The notes: a model not told the origin generated them from the sequence alone. DNA of 55,258 nt from an uncultured Alphaproteobacteria bacterium (GCA_944389525.1 CALXMR010000002.1:1-55258), one strand, 5' to 3'; counted from the stretch's first letter, positions 7,507 to 18,048 are shown. Made by a program: numbers and translations.

Positions 7507-8181
7507 ATGAAAATTACAAAAAGACAAAAAACATGGGCAAATCTGGACACAGACAAAGTGTATGCAATCGCAGATGCGATTGATGCGCTGCGTGCGTATT
7601 CGTCCAAGAAGTTTGATGAAACATTGGAAATCGCCATCCGTTTGGGTGTTGATGTGACCAAGGCAGACCAGAATATCCGTGGTATGGTATCATTGCCAAA
7701 TGGTACGGGTAAAAGCGTACGCGTTGCCGTATTTACCGTCAACAGCGCAGACGAGGCTAAAAAGGCTGGTGCTGATGTTGTTGGTGGCGAAGACTTGATA
7801 GAAAAGGTTGCCGCCGGTGAAATCAACTTTGATCGTGTTATCGCAACGCCAGACATGATGCCAAAAATGTCAAAGATTGCCCGTGTTCTGGGACCAAAGG
7901 GGTTAATGCCGAATCCAAAACTGGGGACGGTTACAAATAATGTCGCGGACGCGGTTGCCACGGCCAAGGCGGGTCAGATTGAATATCGTGCAGAAAAGCG
8001 CGGTATCATCCACGCGGGCGTTGGCAAAATGTCGTTTGCAACAGATAAATTGGTTGAAAATATCAATGCATTGGTTGACCAATTGAAAAAGGTTAAACCG
8101 GCATCGGTCAAAGGCCAGTATATCTTGGGCGCCGCCGTTGCAACAACCCAGGGACCTGGATTAAAGGTTGATGTAAAATAA
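7507..8181 (+). CDS. rplA: 50S ribosomal protein L1
   Basis: A 224-residue protein of the mobile L1 stalk that helps release deacylated tRNA and also represses its own operon. Family blocks visible are VDVTKADQNIRGMVSLPNGT, ATPDMMPKMSKIARVLGPKG and MPNPKLGTVT. Length is normal (about 230). It is co-transcribed with rplK (3-base gap). The 213-base gap after it holds the L10 leader. Confidence 0.97.
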   Translation: MKITKRQKTWANLDTDKVYAIADAIDALRAYSSKKFDETLEIAIRLGVDVTKADQNIRGMVSLPNGTGKSVRVAVFTVNSADEAKKAGADVVGGEDLIEKVAAGEINFDRVIATPDMMPKMSKIARVLGPKGLMPNPKLGTVTNNVADAVATAKAGQIEYRAEKRGIIHAGVGKMSFATDKLVENINALVDQLKKVKPASVKGQYILGAAVATTQGPGLKVDVK

Positions 8182-8209
8182 TAAATCGCGGCGGGGCGGT
8201 TGTCCTGGC

Positions 8210-8394
8210 CGCGTACAGATTTCTGTCCAAGACTGATGGTGCCCGAAAACGGACTTAATTGCCATCATAGACAAAGAAAAAATTCTTTGGGGCAGAAGCA
8301 TGGCCCCACCTGTTGGGAAACTGACAGATGGAAAGTTTAACAAGTACAGGGATTTTAAGTTAAAACTTGAAATCTTGCAGATAAGGGTAAAGAT
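8210..8394 (+). ncRNA. ribosomal protein L10 leader
   Basis: The long spacer between rplA and rplJ contains paired segments typical of L10(L12)4-binding leaders: GTCCAAGACTGATGG... with a later CCATCATAGAC closing the stem, and a GGGGCAGAAGCATGGCCCC hairpin. L10 bound to such leaders represses rplJL translation. Assigned by location and pairing; a covariance-model search would settle the boundaries. Confidence 0.6.
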
Positions 8395-8871
8395 ATGAGA
8401 CGCGAAGAAAAATCAGATTTGATTTCAGCGTTGCAATCGTCCTTGAAAGATGCAAACGGTGTTTTCGTTATTGAAAACCATGGTTTGACAGTGCGTGAAT
8501 TCGAAACGCTGCGCAATGAATTGCGCCCGTTGGTTTCGGTGTTCAAGGTTGTCAAAAACCGTTTGATGAAATTGGCATTAAAAGATACCGATTTCGAGCC
8601 CATAACCGATATGTTGAAACGCCCAACGGCGGTCGCGGTTGCGACAGACGGTTTGGCGGTAACCAAGGTATTGGCCAAGTTCGCGGATGAACATCCAAAC
8701 TTGACAATCATTGGTGGAAAAATGGACGCGGATGTTTTGGGTGTGGACGATATTTTGCAATTATCCAAACTGCCGTCCCTGTTGGAAGTTCGTGGTCAAA
8801 TTGCGCGTATATTGGTCGAACCAGCATCGCGCCTGGCCCGCGTTTCTGCAGAGTATGGAAAAAAGAATTAA
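8395..8871 (+). CDS. rplJ: 50S ribosomal protein L10
   Basis: A 158-residue stalk protein that anchors L7/L12 dimers to the ribosome. The N-terminal domain shows FVIENHGLTVREFETLRNEL and VVKNRLMKLAL; the C-terminal helix after IARILVEPASRLARV binds L12. The length is slightly short of the usual 165-175. It has a GGGTAAAG site and lies after the L10 leader, which probably controls it by feedback. Confidence 0.96.
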   Translation: MRREEKSDLISALQSSLKDANGVFVIENHGLTVREFETLRNELRPLVSVFKVVKNRLMKLALKDTDFEPITDMLKRPTAVAVATDGLAVTKVLAKFADEHPNLTIIGGKMDADVLGVDDILQLSKLPSLLEVRGQIARILVEPASRLARVSAEYGKKN

Positions 8872-8914
8872 AACAAAACCGGAACCATGTGTTCTGATTA
8901 TATAGGAGCAAAAA

Positions 8915-9280
8915 ATGGCAGACATTCAAAAATTAGTTGAAGAATTGTCAAAACTGACTGTCTTGGAAGCGGTTGAACTGTCCAAGGCATTAGAAGAAAC
9001 ATGGGGCGTCAGTGCCGCCGCCGCTGTTGCAGTAGCAGCCGGCCCAGCCGCCGCCGCCGCCGAAGAAAAATCGGAATTTGATGTTGTTCTGTCCGATGTT
9101 GGCGCAAACAAATTGGCCGTTATCAAGGCGGTCAAAGAAATGACAGGTTTGGGTCTGGGTGAGGCCAAGGCATTGGTTGAATCTGCACCAAAGGCTGTCA
9201 AAGAAGCTGTTGCCAAAGATGAAGCCGAAAAAATGAAGGCTACATTAGAGGCCGCCGGTGCCAAGGTTGAATTGAAATAA
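8915..9280 (+). CDS. rplL: 50S ribosomal protein L7/L12
   Basis: A 121-residue stalk protein recruiting translation factors. The N-terminal dimerisation helices (about 1-30), an Ala-rich hinge (about 32-50) and the C-terminal factor-binding domain with [20 protein letters not shown] are clear. TAGGAGC precedes the ATG. It is second in the rplJL pair, which needs several copies of L12 per L10. Confidence 0.97.
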   Translation: MADIQKLVEELSKLTVLEAVELSKALEETWGVSAAAAVAVAAGPAAAAAEEKSEFDVVLSDVGANKLAVIKAVKEMTGLGLGEAKALVESAPKAVKEAVAKDEAEKMKATLEAAGAKVELK

Positions 9281-9339
9281 TTCATCCCGCGCAATCGGGC
9301 GCAAATAAAAAAAGTCGCGGTCCAGGCCGCGCCGCCGAA

Positions 9340-9372
9340 TGCCCACCTGGGGGAAAAATCCCCAGGTGGGCA
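9340..9372 (+). promoter_or_regulatory. strong hairpin in the rplL-rpoB spacer
   Basis: A perfect 13-bp stem (TGCCCACCTGGGG and its complement) with a 7-base loop lies midway between rplL and rpoB and has no U-tract. In E. coli this spacer holds a partial attenuator and an RNase III site; a similar role in setting the ratio of ribosomal protein to polymerase mRNA is likely. Confidence 0.65.
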
Positions 9373-9438
9373 CCAAGGCGTAAAATACAGAACATATTAT
9401 TTCGTTTGCAAAACGCACAAAAAAAAGGATTGATACCC

Positions 9439-12400
9439 ATGGCAGTTATCCAGAAATTTAGAAAATCTTTTGGAAAAAGTTTTTTGCAAACTCCGCTTCC
9501 TGATTTAGTTGAAATTCAATACAATTCATACCGTGATTTTTTACAGGCAGATGTTGCCCCGCAAAGCAGAAAAAATATCGGACTGCAAAATGTATTTGCA
9601 TCGATGTTTCCTATTCATGACTATGCGGGAATTGCCGATTTGGAATTTGTCGAATATACATTGGATAAACCTGTGTATAATGTCAAAGAATGCATGTTGC
9701 GCAACTTGACATATTCCAGCAAATTAAAATTGAAGCTGAGATTGATTTTATGGGATGTCGCAGAAGACGGTAAAAAAACATTGCGCGATATCAAAGAACA
9801 AGAAATATTCATGGGCGAAGTGCCATTAATGACAGAACGCGGCAGCTTTATCGCATCGGGTGTGGAACGCGTTATTGTGTCACAGATGCATCGTGCCCAG
9901 GGTGTCGTTTTTGCAACCACCAAAGAGGCCAAGATTGCCGGCAACCCAATTACATATACCGCGCGTATTATCCCAGAACATGGTTCATGGATTGATTTCG
10001 AAGAATCCAAGGGCGTTATTTATGTTCGTATTGATCGCCGCCGTAAAATCCCGGCAACAGTTTTATTGCGTTGCCTGCCATCGGCCGAAGATGAAAAGAA
10101 ATGGGCCGCAGATCCACGCAAATCTACGATTCGCGGCATGGATGATGCAGAAATCTTGTCGGCGTTCTATAAACGGATTCCGTTGAAATTTGACGGCAAT
10201 ATGTGGATTGGTGCGACATCGGTATTTGATGGATTGGATAAATATCGTTTAAATTACGATCTGATTAACCCACGCGATAAAAAGCCACTGGCGTCCAAGG
10301 GTGATCGTATGAATGCCAAGCGTTTGAAACGCGTGATGGATGCGTCCAAAGAATTTGGCATAATGTCAGATGCGTTGGTTGGTGAATATCTGTTTGACCC
10401 GATTTTGGATGATGCAGGCAATGTTGTATATCGCGCTGGCACTGAAATCACTGATGAAGTTTTGTCTGATTTGGAAAAAATGAATATCAAAAATATATCA
10501 TTGATATCCATTGACAACACAACAATTACTGCGCATATGCGCAACACATTGATTGCAGATAAAACACTGAACCGCGAAGAGGCGTTAATTGAAATCTATA
10601 ACATCATTCGTCCAGGTGAACGTCCCACATTAGAGGCGGCGATAAACTTGTTCATGCGCCAGGGATTTGACGCGGCATATTACGATTTGTCTGCGGTTGG
10701 TCGTTTTAAGATGAACAAGCGTTTGAAAATCGATTCTGGTAAAAAGCCCGAAGATGAACGCTTGCTGACCAAGTCTGACTTTTTGGCGGTATTAAAGACA
10801 TTGACGAATATTATCGACCACAAAGATACGGTTGATGATATTGACAATCTGTCAAACCGCCGTGTTCGTACAGTTGGTGAATTGTTGGAACAGAATTTCC
10901 GCACAGGCATGGTTCGTATTGAACGCCTGGTTCGCGAAAGTCTGTCATCGCCGAACATTGCGAACATGCAACCCCAAGATGTTATTAATGTAAAACCATT
11001 GATGTCATTGGTATCAGAATTCTTGGGCACATCACAATTATCCCAGTTCATGGATGCATATAATCCATTATCAGAACTGGAACACAAGCGCCGTATTTCT
11101 GCGTTGGGGCCTGGTGGGCTGAATCGTGATCGTGCGGGCATTGATGTTCGTGACGTACATCCGACACACTATGGTCGTCTGTGCCCAATTAATACACCCG
11201 AAGGTGCGAATATTGGTCTGATTAACCATTTGGCGACATATGCGCGTGTTAATCCATATGGATTTATTGAAACACCGTACTATGTTGTCGAAAACAGCAA
11301 AATCACCAATAAAATGGTATACCTGACGGCAGATGAAGAATTGGGGCATAAAATTGCCCAGGGAAACACCCCGACAACGGCGTCTGGTGTTTTATCCGAA
11401 GACATGGTGACCGCGCGTGTTGACGGCGAATTTACCATGGTGCCAAAGGAAGAAATTGACCTGATTGACGTTGAACCGCGCCAGGTGGTGTCAATTGCAA
11501 CTGGGTTGATACCGTTCGTTGAAAATGATGACGCGAACCGTGCGTTGATGGGTTCTAACATGCAACGCCAGGCGGTTCCATTATTGCGGGTCCAGGCACC
11601 ATTGGTTGGCACCGGCATTGAACGCGAGGTTGCACGCGATTCCCGCACCGGCAAGGTTGCAAAACACAGTGGCGTTGTAGAATCTGTGGATGCAAATCGT
11701 ATCGTGATTAAATGCATGAACAGCCGTAATGTCGTGACAGGTGTGGATATTTACAATCTGGAAAAATTTGAACGCAGCAACAGTGAAACACTGATACATC
11801 AAAAACCGTTGGTAAAGGTTGGCGATCGTGTGTCTGCGGGTGACATAATTGCAGACGGTTCTGCGATGAATTACGGTGAATTAGCCCTGGGTCGCAATGT
11901 GTTGGTTGCATTTGTGCCGTGGCGTGGATATAACTATGAAGATTCTATTGTTATTTCCGAACGCATTTCACGCGATGATGTGTTCACATCGATCAAGATT
12001 GTTGAAAAAGAATTCAAGGTGCGTGATACTCAATTGGGACCAGAAAGTTTCACCCGTGACATTCCGAATGTCAGCGAAGAGGCACTGAAAAATCTGGACG
12101 AATCCGGTATCATTTATGTTGGTGCGCGCGTAAAGCAAGGTGATATTTTGGTCGGTCGTGTTTCACCAAAATCTGAAACATTGTTGACCCCCGAAGAAGC
12201 GTTGCTGCGTAACATCTTTGGTGAAAAGGCCTTAAATGTCAAAGATACATCGCTGCGCGTTGGACCAAACGAAGAAGGTACAGTTATCGGTGTAAATGTT
12301 TTGACCCGCCATGGGGTAAAGAAAGATGAACGCACCCAGATGATTGAACTGCAAAAAATCGAAAAGATTAATAAAGATCGTGAAGAAGAAACCACTATTA

Positions 12401-13578
12401 TGGAACGTGGTTTTGCCGACCAGATATTCCAAATTGCCGAAGGTATGGTAATCGATGCTGGCACGGGCAGTTTGAAACCATTTATCGGTAAAAAACTGAC
12501 CCAAGAAGTGTTCGAAGGTATCAGACCTGCGGATATCAAGAAAATGGTCGTGCGCAATAAAGAAGCCCAGGCGAAAATTGACGAAGTGCGCGAACAGCAT
12601 GTTGCGCGTATCAAAGCGTTGAATGAAAAAGCCGATGCAGAAATTGCCAAGGTCACAGAAAGTAATTCGCTGGGGGCGGGGGTCTTGAAAGAGGTCAAGG
12701 TTTATATAGCGCATAAAATGAGATTGCAACCAGGTGACAAGATGGCCGGCCGTCACGGAAACAAGGGTATTGTGTCCAAGGTTGTCCCAATCGAAGACAT
12801 GCCATATATGGAAGATGGAACACCGGTTGATTTGGTGCTGAATCCGTTGGGCGTGCCATCGCGTATGAACATTGGCCAGATTTTGGAAACGCACTTGGGA
12901 ATGGCGGCGCGCAGTTTGGGACAGCAGATTGGTGCAGTTCTGGACGAGGTTAAACAGAAACGCGCCGTGACAGATGATCTGCGTGCCACAATTGGCAAGA
13001 TTTACGGCAAAGAAGTTTCTGAAAAATTGGAAAAGATGACAGATACGGATGTTCGGGCCGAAGCGGCACTGTTGCGCGATGGGGTTCCAATGGCAACACC
13101 GACATTTGATGGCGCAACATCCGAAGACATTGCGCGTATGCTGAAAATGGCAAAACTGCCAGAATCCGGCCAGTTTACACTGTATGACGGTATGACCGGT
13201 GAAAAGTTTGCGCGTCCGGTAACGGTTGGTGTGATGTACATGATGAAGTTGCATCACTTGGTGGATGAAAAGATTCATGCGCGTTCAACTGGAAATTATT
13301 CTTTGGTCACGCAACAGCCACTGTCGGGCAAGGCCCACATGGGTGGCCAGCGTTTGGGCGAAATGGAGGTGTGGGCACTGGAAGCACATGGTGCCGCCCA
13401 TCTGTTGCGCGAAATGTTGACGGTAAAATCAGACGATATCATCGGGCGTACCAAAATGTACGAAGCCATTATATCAGGCAGCAATGATATCCAAACTGGC
13501 ACGCCCGAGGCATTTAATGTATTCGTGCGCGAACTGCGCGGTTTGGGGTTGGCGTTAACACCAAAGAAAATAGACTAG
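9439..13578 (+). CDS. rpoB: DNA-directed RNA polymerase subunit beta
   Basis: A 1379-residue catalytic subunit. Recognisable regions are the N-terminal KSFGKSFLQTPLPDLVEIQ, the rifampicin-pocket region with GTSQLSQFMDAYNPLSELEH and RRISALGPGGL, PINTPEGANIGLI, and the C-terminal clamp with QQPLSGKAHMGGQRLGEME. Length fits alphaproteobacterial RpoB. The ATG at 9439 has AAGGA about 10 bases upstream and gives MAVIQKFRKSFG; the frame is open eleven codons further. In the rifampicin pocket the usual hinge MDQTNPLSE is MDAYNPLSE here, so the Gln-Thr pair after Asp is Ala-Tyr; this may alter intrinsic rifamycin sensitivity (inference). Confidence 0.98.
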   Translation: MAVIQKFRKSFGKSFLQTPLPDLVEIQYNSYRDFLQADVAPQSRKNIGLQNVFASMFPIHDYAGIADLEFVEYTLDKPVYNVKECMLRNLTYSSKLKLKLRLILWDVAEDGKKTLRDIKEQEIFMGEVPLMTERGSFIASGVERVIVSQMHRAQGVVFATTKEAKIAGNPITYTARIIPEHGSWIDFEESKGVIYVRIDRRRKIPATVLLRCLPSAEDEKKWAADPRKSTIRGMDDAEILSAFYKRIPLKFDGNMWIGATSVFDGLDKYRLNYDLINPRDKKPLASKGDRMNAKRLKRVMDASKEFGIMSDALVGEYLFDPILDDAGNVVYRAGTEITDEVLSDLEKMNIKNISLISIDNTTITAHMRNTLIADKTLNREEALIEIYNIIRPGERPTLEAAINLFMRQGFDAAYYDLSAVGRFKMNKRLKIDSGKKPEDERLLTKSDFLAVLKTLTNIIDHKDTVDDIDNLSNRRVRTVGELLEQNFRTGMVRIERLVRESLSSPNIANMQPQDVINVKPLMSLVSEFLGTSQLSQFMDAYNPLSELEHKRRISALGPGGLNRDRAGIDVRDVHPTHYGRLCPINTPEGANIGLINHLATYARVNPYGFIETPYYVVENSKITNKMVYLTADEELGHKIAQGNTPTTASGVLSEDMVTARVDGEFTMVPKEEIDLIDVEPRQVVSIATGLIPFVENDDANRALMGSNMQRQAVPLLRVQAPLVGTGIEREVARDSRTGKVAKHSGVVESVDANRIVIKCMNSRNVVTGVDIYNLEKFERSNSETLIHQKPLVKVGDRVSAGDIIADGSAMNYGELALGRNVLVAFVPWRGYNYEDSIVISERISRDDVFTSIKIVEKEFKVRDTQLGPESFTRDIPNVSEEALKNLDESGIIYVGARVKQGDILVGRVSPKSETLLTPEEALLRNIFGEKALNVKDTSLRVGPNEEGTVIGVNVLTRHGVKKDERTQMIELQKIEKINKDREEETTIMERGFADQIFQIAEGMVIDAGTGSLKPFIGKKLTQEVFEGIRPADIKKMVVRNKEAQAKIDEVREQHVARIKALNEKADAEIAKVTESNSLGAGVLKEVKVYIAHKMRLQPGDKMAGRHGNKGIVSKVVPIEDMPYMEDGTPVDLVLNPLGVPSRMNIGQILETHLGMAARSLGQQIGAVLDEVKQKRAVTDDLRATIGKIYGKEVSEKLEKMTDTDVRAEAALLRDGVPMATPTFDGATSEDIARMLKMAKLPESGQFTLYDGMTGEKFARPVTVGVMYMMKLHHLVDEKIHARSTGNYSLVTQQPLSGKAHMGGQRLGEMEVWALEAHGAAHLLREMLTVKSDDIIGRTKMYEAIISGSNDIQTGTPEAFNVFVRELRGLGLALTPKKID

Positions 13579-13589
13579 GTTATTGTATT

Positions 13590-13613
13590 TGGTGGTACAA
13601 ATGTGCCACCAAC
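13590..13613 (+). other. hairpin in the rpoB-rpoC spacer
   Basis: TTGGTGG and CCACCAA can form a 7-bp stem in the 71-base spacer. It has no U-tract, so it is not a terminator; it may stabilise or mark processing of the mRNA. Confidence 0.35.
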
Positions 13614-13649
13614 AGGTAATTACAAAAGCGACTGAAAGGAGCAAAATAT

Positions 13650-16600
13650 ATGACCAATATGTTGCAAAAGATATTCGGACAAATTGAAACCAAGGAACAG
13701 TTTGACGCCCTGCGCATCACCATTGCGTCACCAGAAGAAATTCTGTCTTGGTCACATGGCGAAGTAAAAAAGCCTGAAACAATAAACTATCATTCATTGA
13801 AACCAGAGCCAGATGGATTGTTCTGCCAGCAAATATTTGGTCCGGTCAAGGATTATGAATGTGCGTGCGGAAAATATAAAAGAATCAAGTTCCGCGGTGT
13901 TGTTTGTGAACGCTGTGGGGTCGAAGTGGGCTCTTCTACGGTTCGCCGTGAACGCATGGGGCACATCAAACTGGCGATGCCGGTCGCGCATACATGGTTC
14001 CTGCGCGAAGGTAAAATCGCAACATTATTAAATAATCTGCCCCAGAAAAAATTGGAACAGGTTATTTCATACGATGCATACATTGTTATTGAACCTGGTT
14101 TAACCAACCTGAAACAATACGATGTTATCAGCGAAGATGAATATCAAAATGCGGTCGAAGAATTTGGCGCGGACGCATTCCATGTCGGCATCGGTGCCGA
14201 AGGTGTGCGCAGCATTATTGCCAACCTGGATATGGGTGATGAACGGACGCGTTTGCGTGCTGAATTGGCCGAAACAAAATCCGAAGCAAAACGCAAAGGG
14301 CTGATTAAGCAGTTAAAATTAGTCGAAGCATTCTTGGATTCCAAAACAGAACCAGCGTGGATGTTACCAGATATCATCCCGGTTATTCCACCAGATATGC
14401 GTCCGCTGGTTACATTGGATGCGGGGCATGTTGCGGCATCTGACTTGAACGATTTGTATCGCCGTGTGATTATTCGTAACAATCGTTTGAAACGATTTAT
14501 CGAAATGCACGCACCTGAAATCATCGTGCGCAACGAAAAACGCATGTTACAAGAAGCGGTCGATTCGCTGTTCGATAATGGGCACAAGGCGCGTCCGATG
14601 GTTTCCCAAAACCGCCGCCCGTTGAAGTCATTGTCTGATTCTTTGCGTGGTAAATCGGGGCGTTTCCGTATGAACTTGTTGGGTAAACGTGTTGATTATT
14701 CTGGGCGCAGTGTGATTGTGTCGGGTCCGTCATTAAAATTGCACCAGGTTGGTTTGCCAAAAACAATGGCGTTGGAATTGTTTAAACCATTTGTGTATGC
14801 GCGTCTGTTGGCGGGTGATCATGCCAACACATTAAAGACCGCCCGCAAAATGGTTGAAAATGGCGAAGATGTTGTGTGGGAAATCCTGGAAAGGGTTATT
14901 TACCAGCACCCTGTCTTATTAAATCGCCAGCCGTCTTTGCATCGTCTGTCTATGTTGGCATTTGAACCAGTGTTAATCGAAGGCAAGGCAATTCGTCTGC
15001 ACCCATTGGTCTGCAAGGGATTTAACGCGGACTTTGACGGTGACCAGATGGCGGTGCATGTACCTATTTCATTAGAAGCACAATTAGAGGCACGCACACT
15101 GATGTTGTCATCGAACAATGTTCTGTCGCCGGCGAATGGCGAACCGATGATTGTGCCATCCCAAGACATGGTGTTGGGCGTGTATTATATTTCACTGATT
15201 AATGGTGAACACACAGATAAATCACCGCGCTTTGCCAATATGGACGAAGTGAAAATGGCGTTGGAAAACAAATCCATCACATTGCACACACCAATTGTCG
15301 CGCGCATCAATGGCAAGATTTACAAAACAACCGCCGGTCGTATGATTCTGGGCGAATTGTTGCCGAAATCTGATAATATGCCATTTGATTTGGTGAACAA
15401 GGTTATGCCATCTGGTGAAATCAAAGCGTTATTGGCAACAACATACGAACGCTGTGGCGACAAGGCCATGATTATGTTGGCAGACGCGTTGAAAGATACC
15501 GGTTTTGAACAGGCGGCGCGCAGTGGTATTTCCATCGGGTACGAAGACATCGTTGTTCCCGCGGAAAAGAAAGAAATTATTGCCGCCACCGAAAAAGAAG
15601 CCGAAGAAATCGAACAGCAATATCAAAACGGTTTGCTGTCCAGTGGTGAACGCCATAATAAATTGATTGACCTGTGGCAGAAAACAACCGATAAAATTGG
15701 TGACTTGGCGTATGCCGCCCTGGGCAAGACGACAGGCGATAACTGGAATTCTATTTACATGATGGCTGTATCAAAAGCCCGTGGCTCAAAAAGTCAGATT
15801 CAGCAGGTTGCCGGCATGCGTGGTATGATGCAGAAGCCCGACGGTTCGATTATCGAAGTTCCGATTATTTCAAACTTTAAAGAAGGTTTGACCATGTCGG
15901 AATACTTTACATCAACCCACGGCGCGCGCAAGGGTATGTCCGACACCGCGTTGAAAACTGCGGACGCAGGGTATTTGACCCGCCGCTTGGTTGAATTGGC
16001 GCAAAATACGGTTATTACTGAACATGATTGCGGCACAACTGAATATATCACCGCCAAACCAGTATACCAGGGCAGCACACTGTCCGTGCCATTAGGTGAT
16101 GTTGTTTTGGGGCGTACGGCGGCACATGATATCGTGCATCCAATTACCAAGGAAGTCATTGTCCCAGCCGGTGAATTGATTACAAAGTCTGCGGCAAAGC
16201 AGATTAATGAATCAGGATTGCCATCGGTTGATGTGCGCAGTGTTTTAACATGTCACAGTGATGGACTGTGTGCAAAATGCTATGGTATGGATTTGTCGCG
16301 TAATGCGCTGGTTCATGTTGGCGAAGCGGTCGGTGTTATCGCGGGCCAGTCCATTGGTGAACCTGGTACCCAGCTGACTTTGCGTACATTCCATATTGGT
16401 GGTGTTGCATCTGGTGGTGCAGAAAGCCACTTTATAGAAGTCCCAGTCGCTGGTACAATAAAACTGTCTGGGGTTAACACAATTAAAAATTCGGCGGGTC
16501 GTGTGGTTGTTCTGTCGCGCAATGGCGAATTGTCTGTGGTTGATGACAAAGGCGAAAAATTATTCACCAGCAGTCTGCCATATGCATCAATGCTGATTGT

Positions 16601-17759
16601 TAACGATGGTGATACGGTGGACAAGGGTGCCAAGGTTGCAGAATGGGATCCGTATTCCAACACGATTATTGCGGAAAAAGATGGTATCGTTCAATTCCAA
16701 GACTTGGTTGAAAATGTTTCATACCAAGAAGAAGTTGATTCCATGACCGGTATCGTTTCGCGCAAGGTTATAAACTGGAAGGCGAACACCAAGAAAGCGT
16801 TGAATCCGGCGATTACATTGGTAAATGACCGCGGTGAAGTAATTTCACTGGGCGGCAAAAAAATTGCCGAATATCTGTTGCCGATGTATTCAGTATTGAA
16901 TGTGTCGAATGGTGACACGGTCGCGGCGGGTGATATTCTGGCGCGTATTCCGGTCCAGACCAAGCGCACAGGCGATATTACCGGTGGTCTGCCGCGTGTT
17001 AATGAATTATTGGAAGTGCGCCGTCCATCTAACCCGGCATTGCTGGCGGAAATTGATGGTACGGTTGAACTGGAAGATGCGAAATCCAAAATTATCATTC
17101 GCATTATGCCAGACGATGGTACCGCGCCGGTTGAATATGCTGTGCCAAAGGGAACAAACCTGTTGGTGCGCAGCGGTGATGTTGTGAAAAAGGCAGAAAA
17201 ACTGGTTGATGGCGATCCGGTTCCACAAGATATTTTGCGTATTTTGGGCCAGAAAGCCTTGGCAACATTTATGGTCGAACAGATTCAACAGGTCTATCGT
17301 CTGCAAGGTGTGTCCATTAACGACAAGCATATTGAAATCTTGATTCGTGAAATGACACGCCGCGTGGAAATCACAAACCCAGGCGATACAGGATTCCTGA
17401 TGGGCCAGGTTGTTGACCGTGTTGATTTCGAAGAAGAAAACGCGCGCGTTGTACACGATGGTGGTCGCCCGGCAGAATCATCCCAGGTTCTGGTCGGATT
17501 GACCCGTGCGTCATTGACATCGCGTTCGTTCATATCGAATGCATCGTTCCAACAGACAACCAAGGTATTGGTGGATGCGGCAATCAGTGGTGCAACCGAT
17601 AAACTGGTTGGTATAAATGAAAACCTGATTGTGGGTCGTCTGATTCCAATTGGTACCGGTGCATATGTTCGCCGTGTCCGCGAAATTGCCAAAGAAGAAG
17701 AAAAGGCAGAACGCCTGGCACGCGAAGGCAACGGCCAGCAACAGTTGCTGGATATATAA
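13650..17759 (+). CDS. rpoC: DNA-directed RNA polymerase subunit beta'
   Basis: A 1369-residue subunit carrying the polymerase active site. The first zinc site is seen at CACGKYKRI...CERCGVEV (about 71-92); the metal-binding catalytic loop is FNADFDGDQMAVHV; the trigger-loop region (MRGMMQKPDGSIIEVPI) and the second zinc cluster (CHSDGLCAKCYG) follow. AAGGAG lies 8 bases before the ATG. It is the last gene of the operon, followed by an intrinsic terminator. Confidence 0.98.
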   Translation: MTNMLQKIFGQIETKEQFDALRITIASPEEILSWSHGEVKKPETINYHSLKPEPDGLFCQQIFGPVKDYECACGKYKRIKFRGVVCERCGVEVGSSTVRRERMGHIKLAMPVAHTWFLREGKIATLLNNLPQKKLEQVISYDAYIVIEPGLTNLKQYDVISEDEYQNAVEEFGADAFHVGIGAEGVRSIIANLDMGDERTRLRAELAETKSEAKRKGLIKQLKLVEAFLDSKTEPAWMLPDIIPVIPPDMRPLVTLDAGHVAASDLNDLYRRVIIRNNRLKRFIEMHAPEIIVRNEKRMLQEAVDSLFDNGHKARPMVSQNRRPLKSLSDSLRGKSGRFRMNLLGKRVDYSGRSVIVSGPSLKLHQVGLPKTMALELFKPFVYARLLAGDHANTLKTARKMVENGEDVVWEILERVIYQHPVLLNRQPSLHRLSMLAFEPVLIEGKAIRLHPLVCKGFNADFDGDQMAVHVPISLEAQLEARTLMLSSNNVLSPANGEPMIVPSQDMVLGVYYISLINGEHTDKSPRFANMDEVKMALENKSITLHTPIVARINGKIYKTTAGRMILGELLPKSDNMPFDLVNKVMPSGEIKALLATTYERCGDKAMIMLADALKDTGFEQAARSGISIGYEDIVVPAEKKEIIAATEKEAEEIEQQYQNGLLSSGERHNKLIDLWQKTTDKIGDLAYAALGKTTGDNWNSIYMMAVSKARGSKSQIQQVAGMRGMMQKPDGSIIEVPIISNFKEGLTMSEYFTSTHGARKGMSDTALKTADAGYLTRRLVELAQNTVITEHDCGTTEYITAKPVYQGSTLSVPLGDVVLGRTAAHDIVHPITKEVIVPAGELITKSAAKQINESGLPSVDVRSVLTCHSDGLCAKCYGMDLSRNALVHVGEAVGVIAGQSIGEPGTQLTLRTFHIGGVASGGAESHFIEVPVAGTIKLSGVNTIKNSAGRVVVLSRNGELSVVDDKGEKLFTSSLPYASMLIVNDGDTVDKGAKVAEWDPYSNTIIAEKDGIVQFQDLVENVSYQEEVDSMTGIVSRKVINWKANTKKALNPAITLVNDRGEVISLGGKKIAEYLLPMYSVLNVSNGDTVAAGDILARIPVQTKRTGDITGGLPRVNELLEVRRPSNPALLAEIDGTVELEDAKSKIIIRIMPDDGTAPVEYAVPKGTNLLVRSGDVVKKAEKLVDGDPVPQDILRILGQKALATFMVEQIQQVYRLQGVSINDKHIEILIREMTRRVEITNPGDTGFLMGQVVDRVDFEEENARVVHDGGRPAESSQVLVGLTRASLTSRSFISNASFQQTTKVLVDAAISGATDKLVGINENLIVGRLIPIGTGAYVRRVREIAKEEEKAERLAREGNGQQQLLDI

Positions 17760-17773
17760 TAATCCACCATATT

Positions 17774-17815
17774 TTGCCCATGTATCATAATATTTATGAT
17801 ACAGGGCAATTTTGT
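17774..17815 (+). terminator. rpoC intrinsic terminator
   Basis: TTGCCC-A-TGTATCATAA pairs with TTATGATACAGGGCAA (one bulged A) and is followed by TTTTG. It begins 15 bases after the rpoC stop. Confidence 0.75.
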
Positions 17816-17898
17816 GGAGAACGCGTGAAATAAAGTTTTTCTTGCAAACGCAATATATTTTAATAAAATAGCAAACTGTAAATAAAAAGGATTCTAAA

Positions 17899-18048
17899 AT
17901 GGCAACGCCAAAAAGTAAAACAAGTAAAGCACGCACCGCCCAGCGCCGTTCACATGACGCATTGTCAATAATGCCATGTTCGGTATGCAAGGTATGTGGT
18001 GAAAAAAAACGCCCACATCATATATGCCCGGCATGTGGTGCAAAATAA
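17899..18048 (+). CDS. rpmF: 50S ribosomal protein L32
   Basis: A 49-residue protein starting MATPKSKTSKARTAQRRSHD, the standard L32 N-terminus. The C-terminal half keeps a zinc ribbon with C30-X2-C33 and C43-X2-C46, so this is the zinc-binding paralogue type. AAAAAGG precedes the ATG. As in many bacteria it lies immediately upstream of plsX. Confidence 0.95.
   Translation: MATPKSKTSKARTAQRRSHDALSIMPCSVCKVCGEKKRPHHICPACGAK

Noticed and set aside
12232-13278. 348-aa ORF antisense to rpoB
   Set aside because: A shadow of rpoB, which has full family motifs. The antisense protein is His/Phe-rich, as expected from reversed codon bias, and has no ribosome site.
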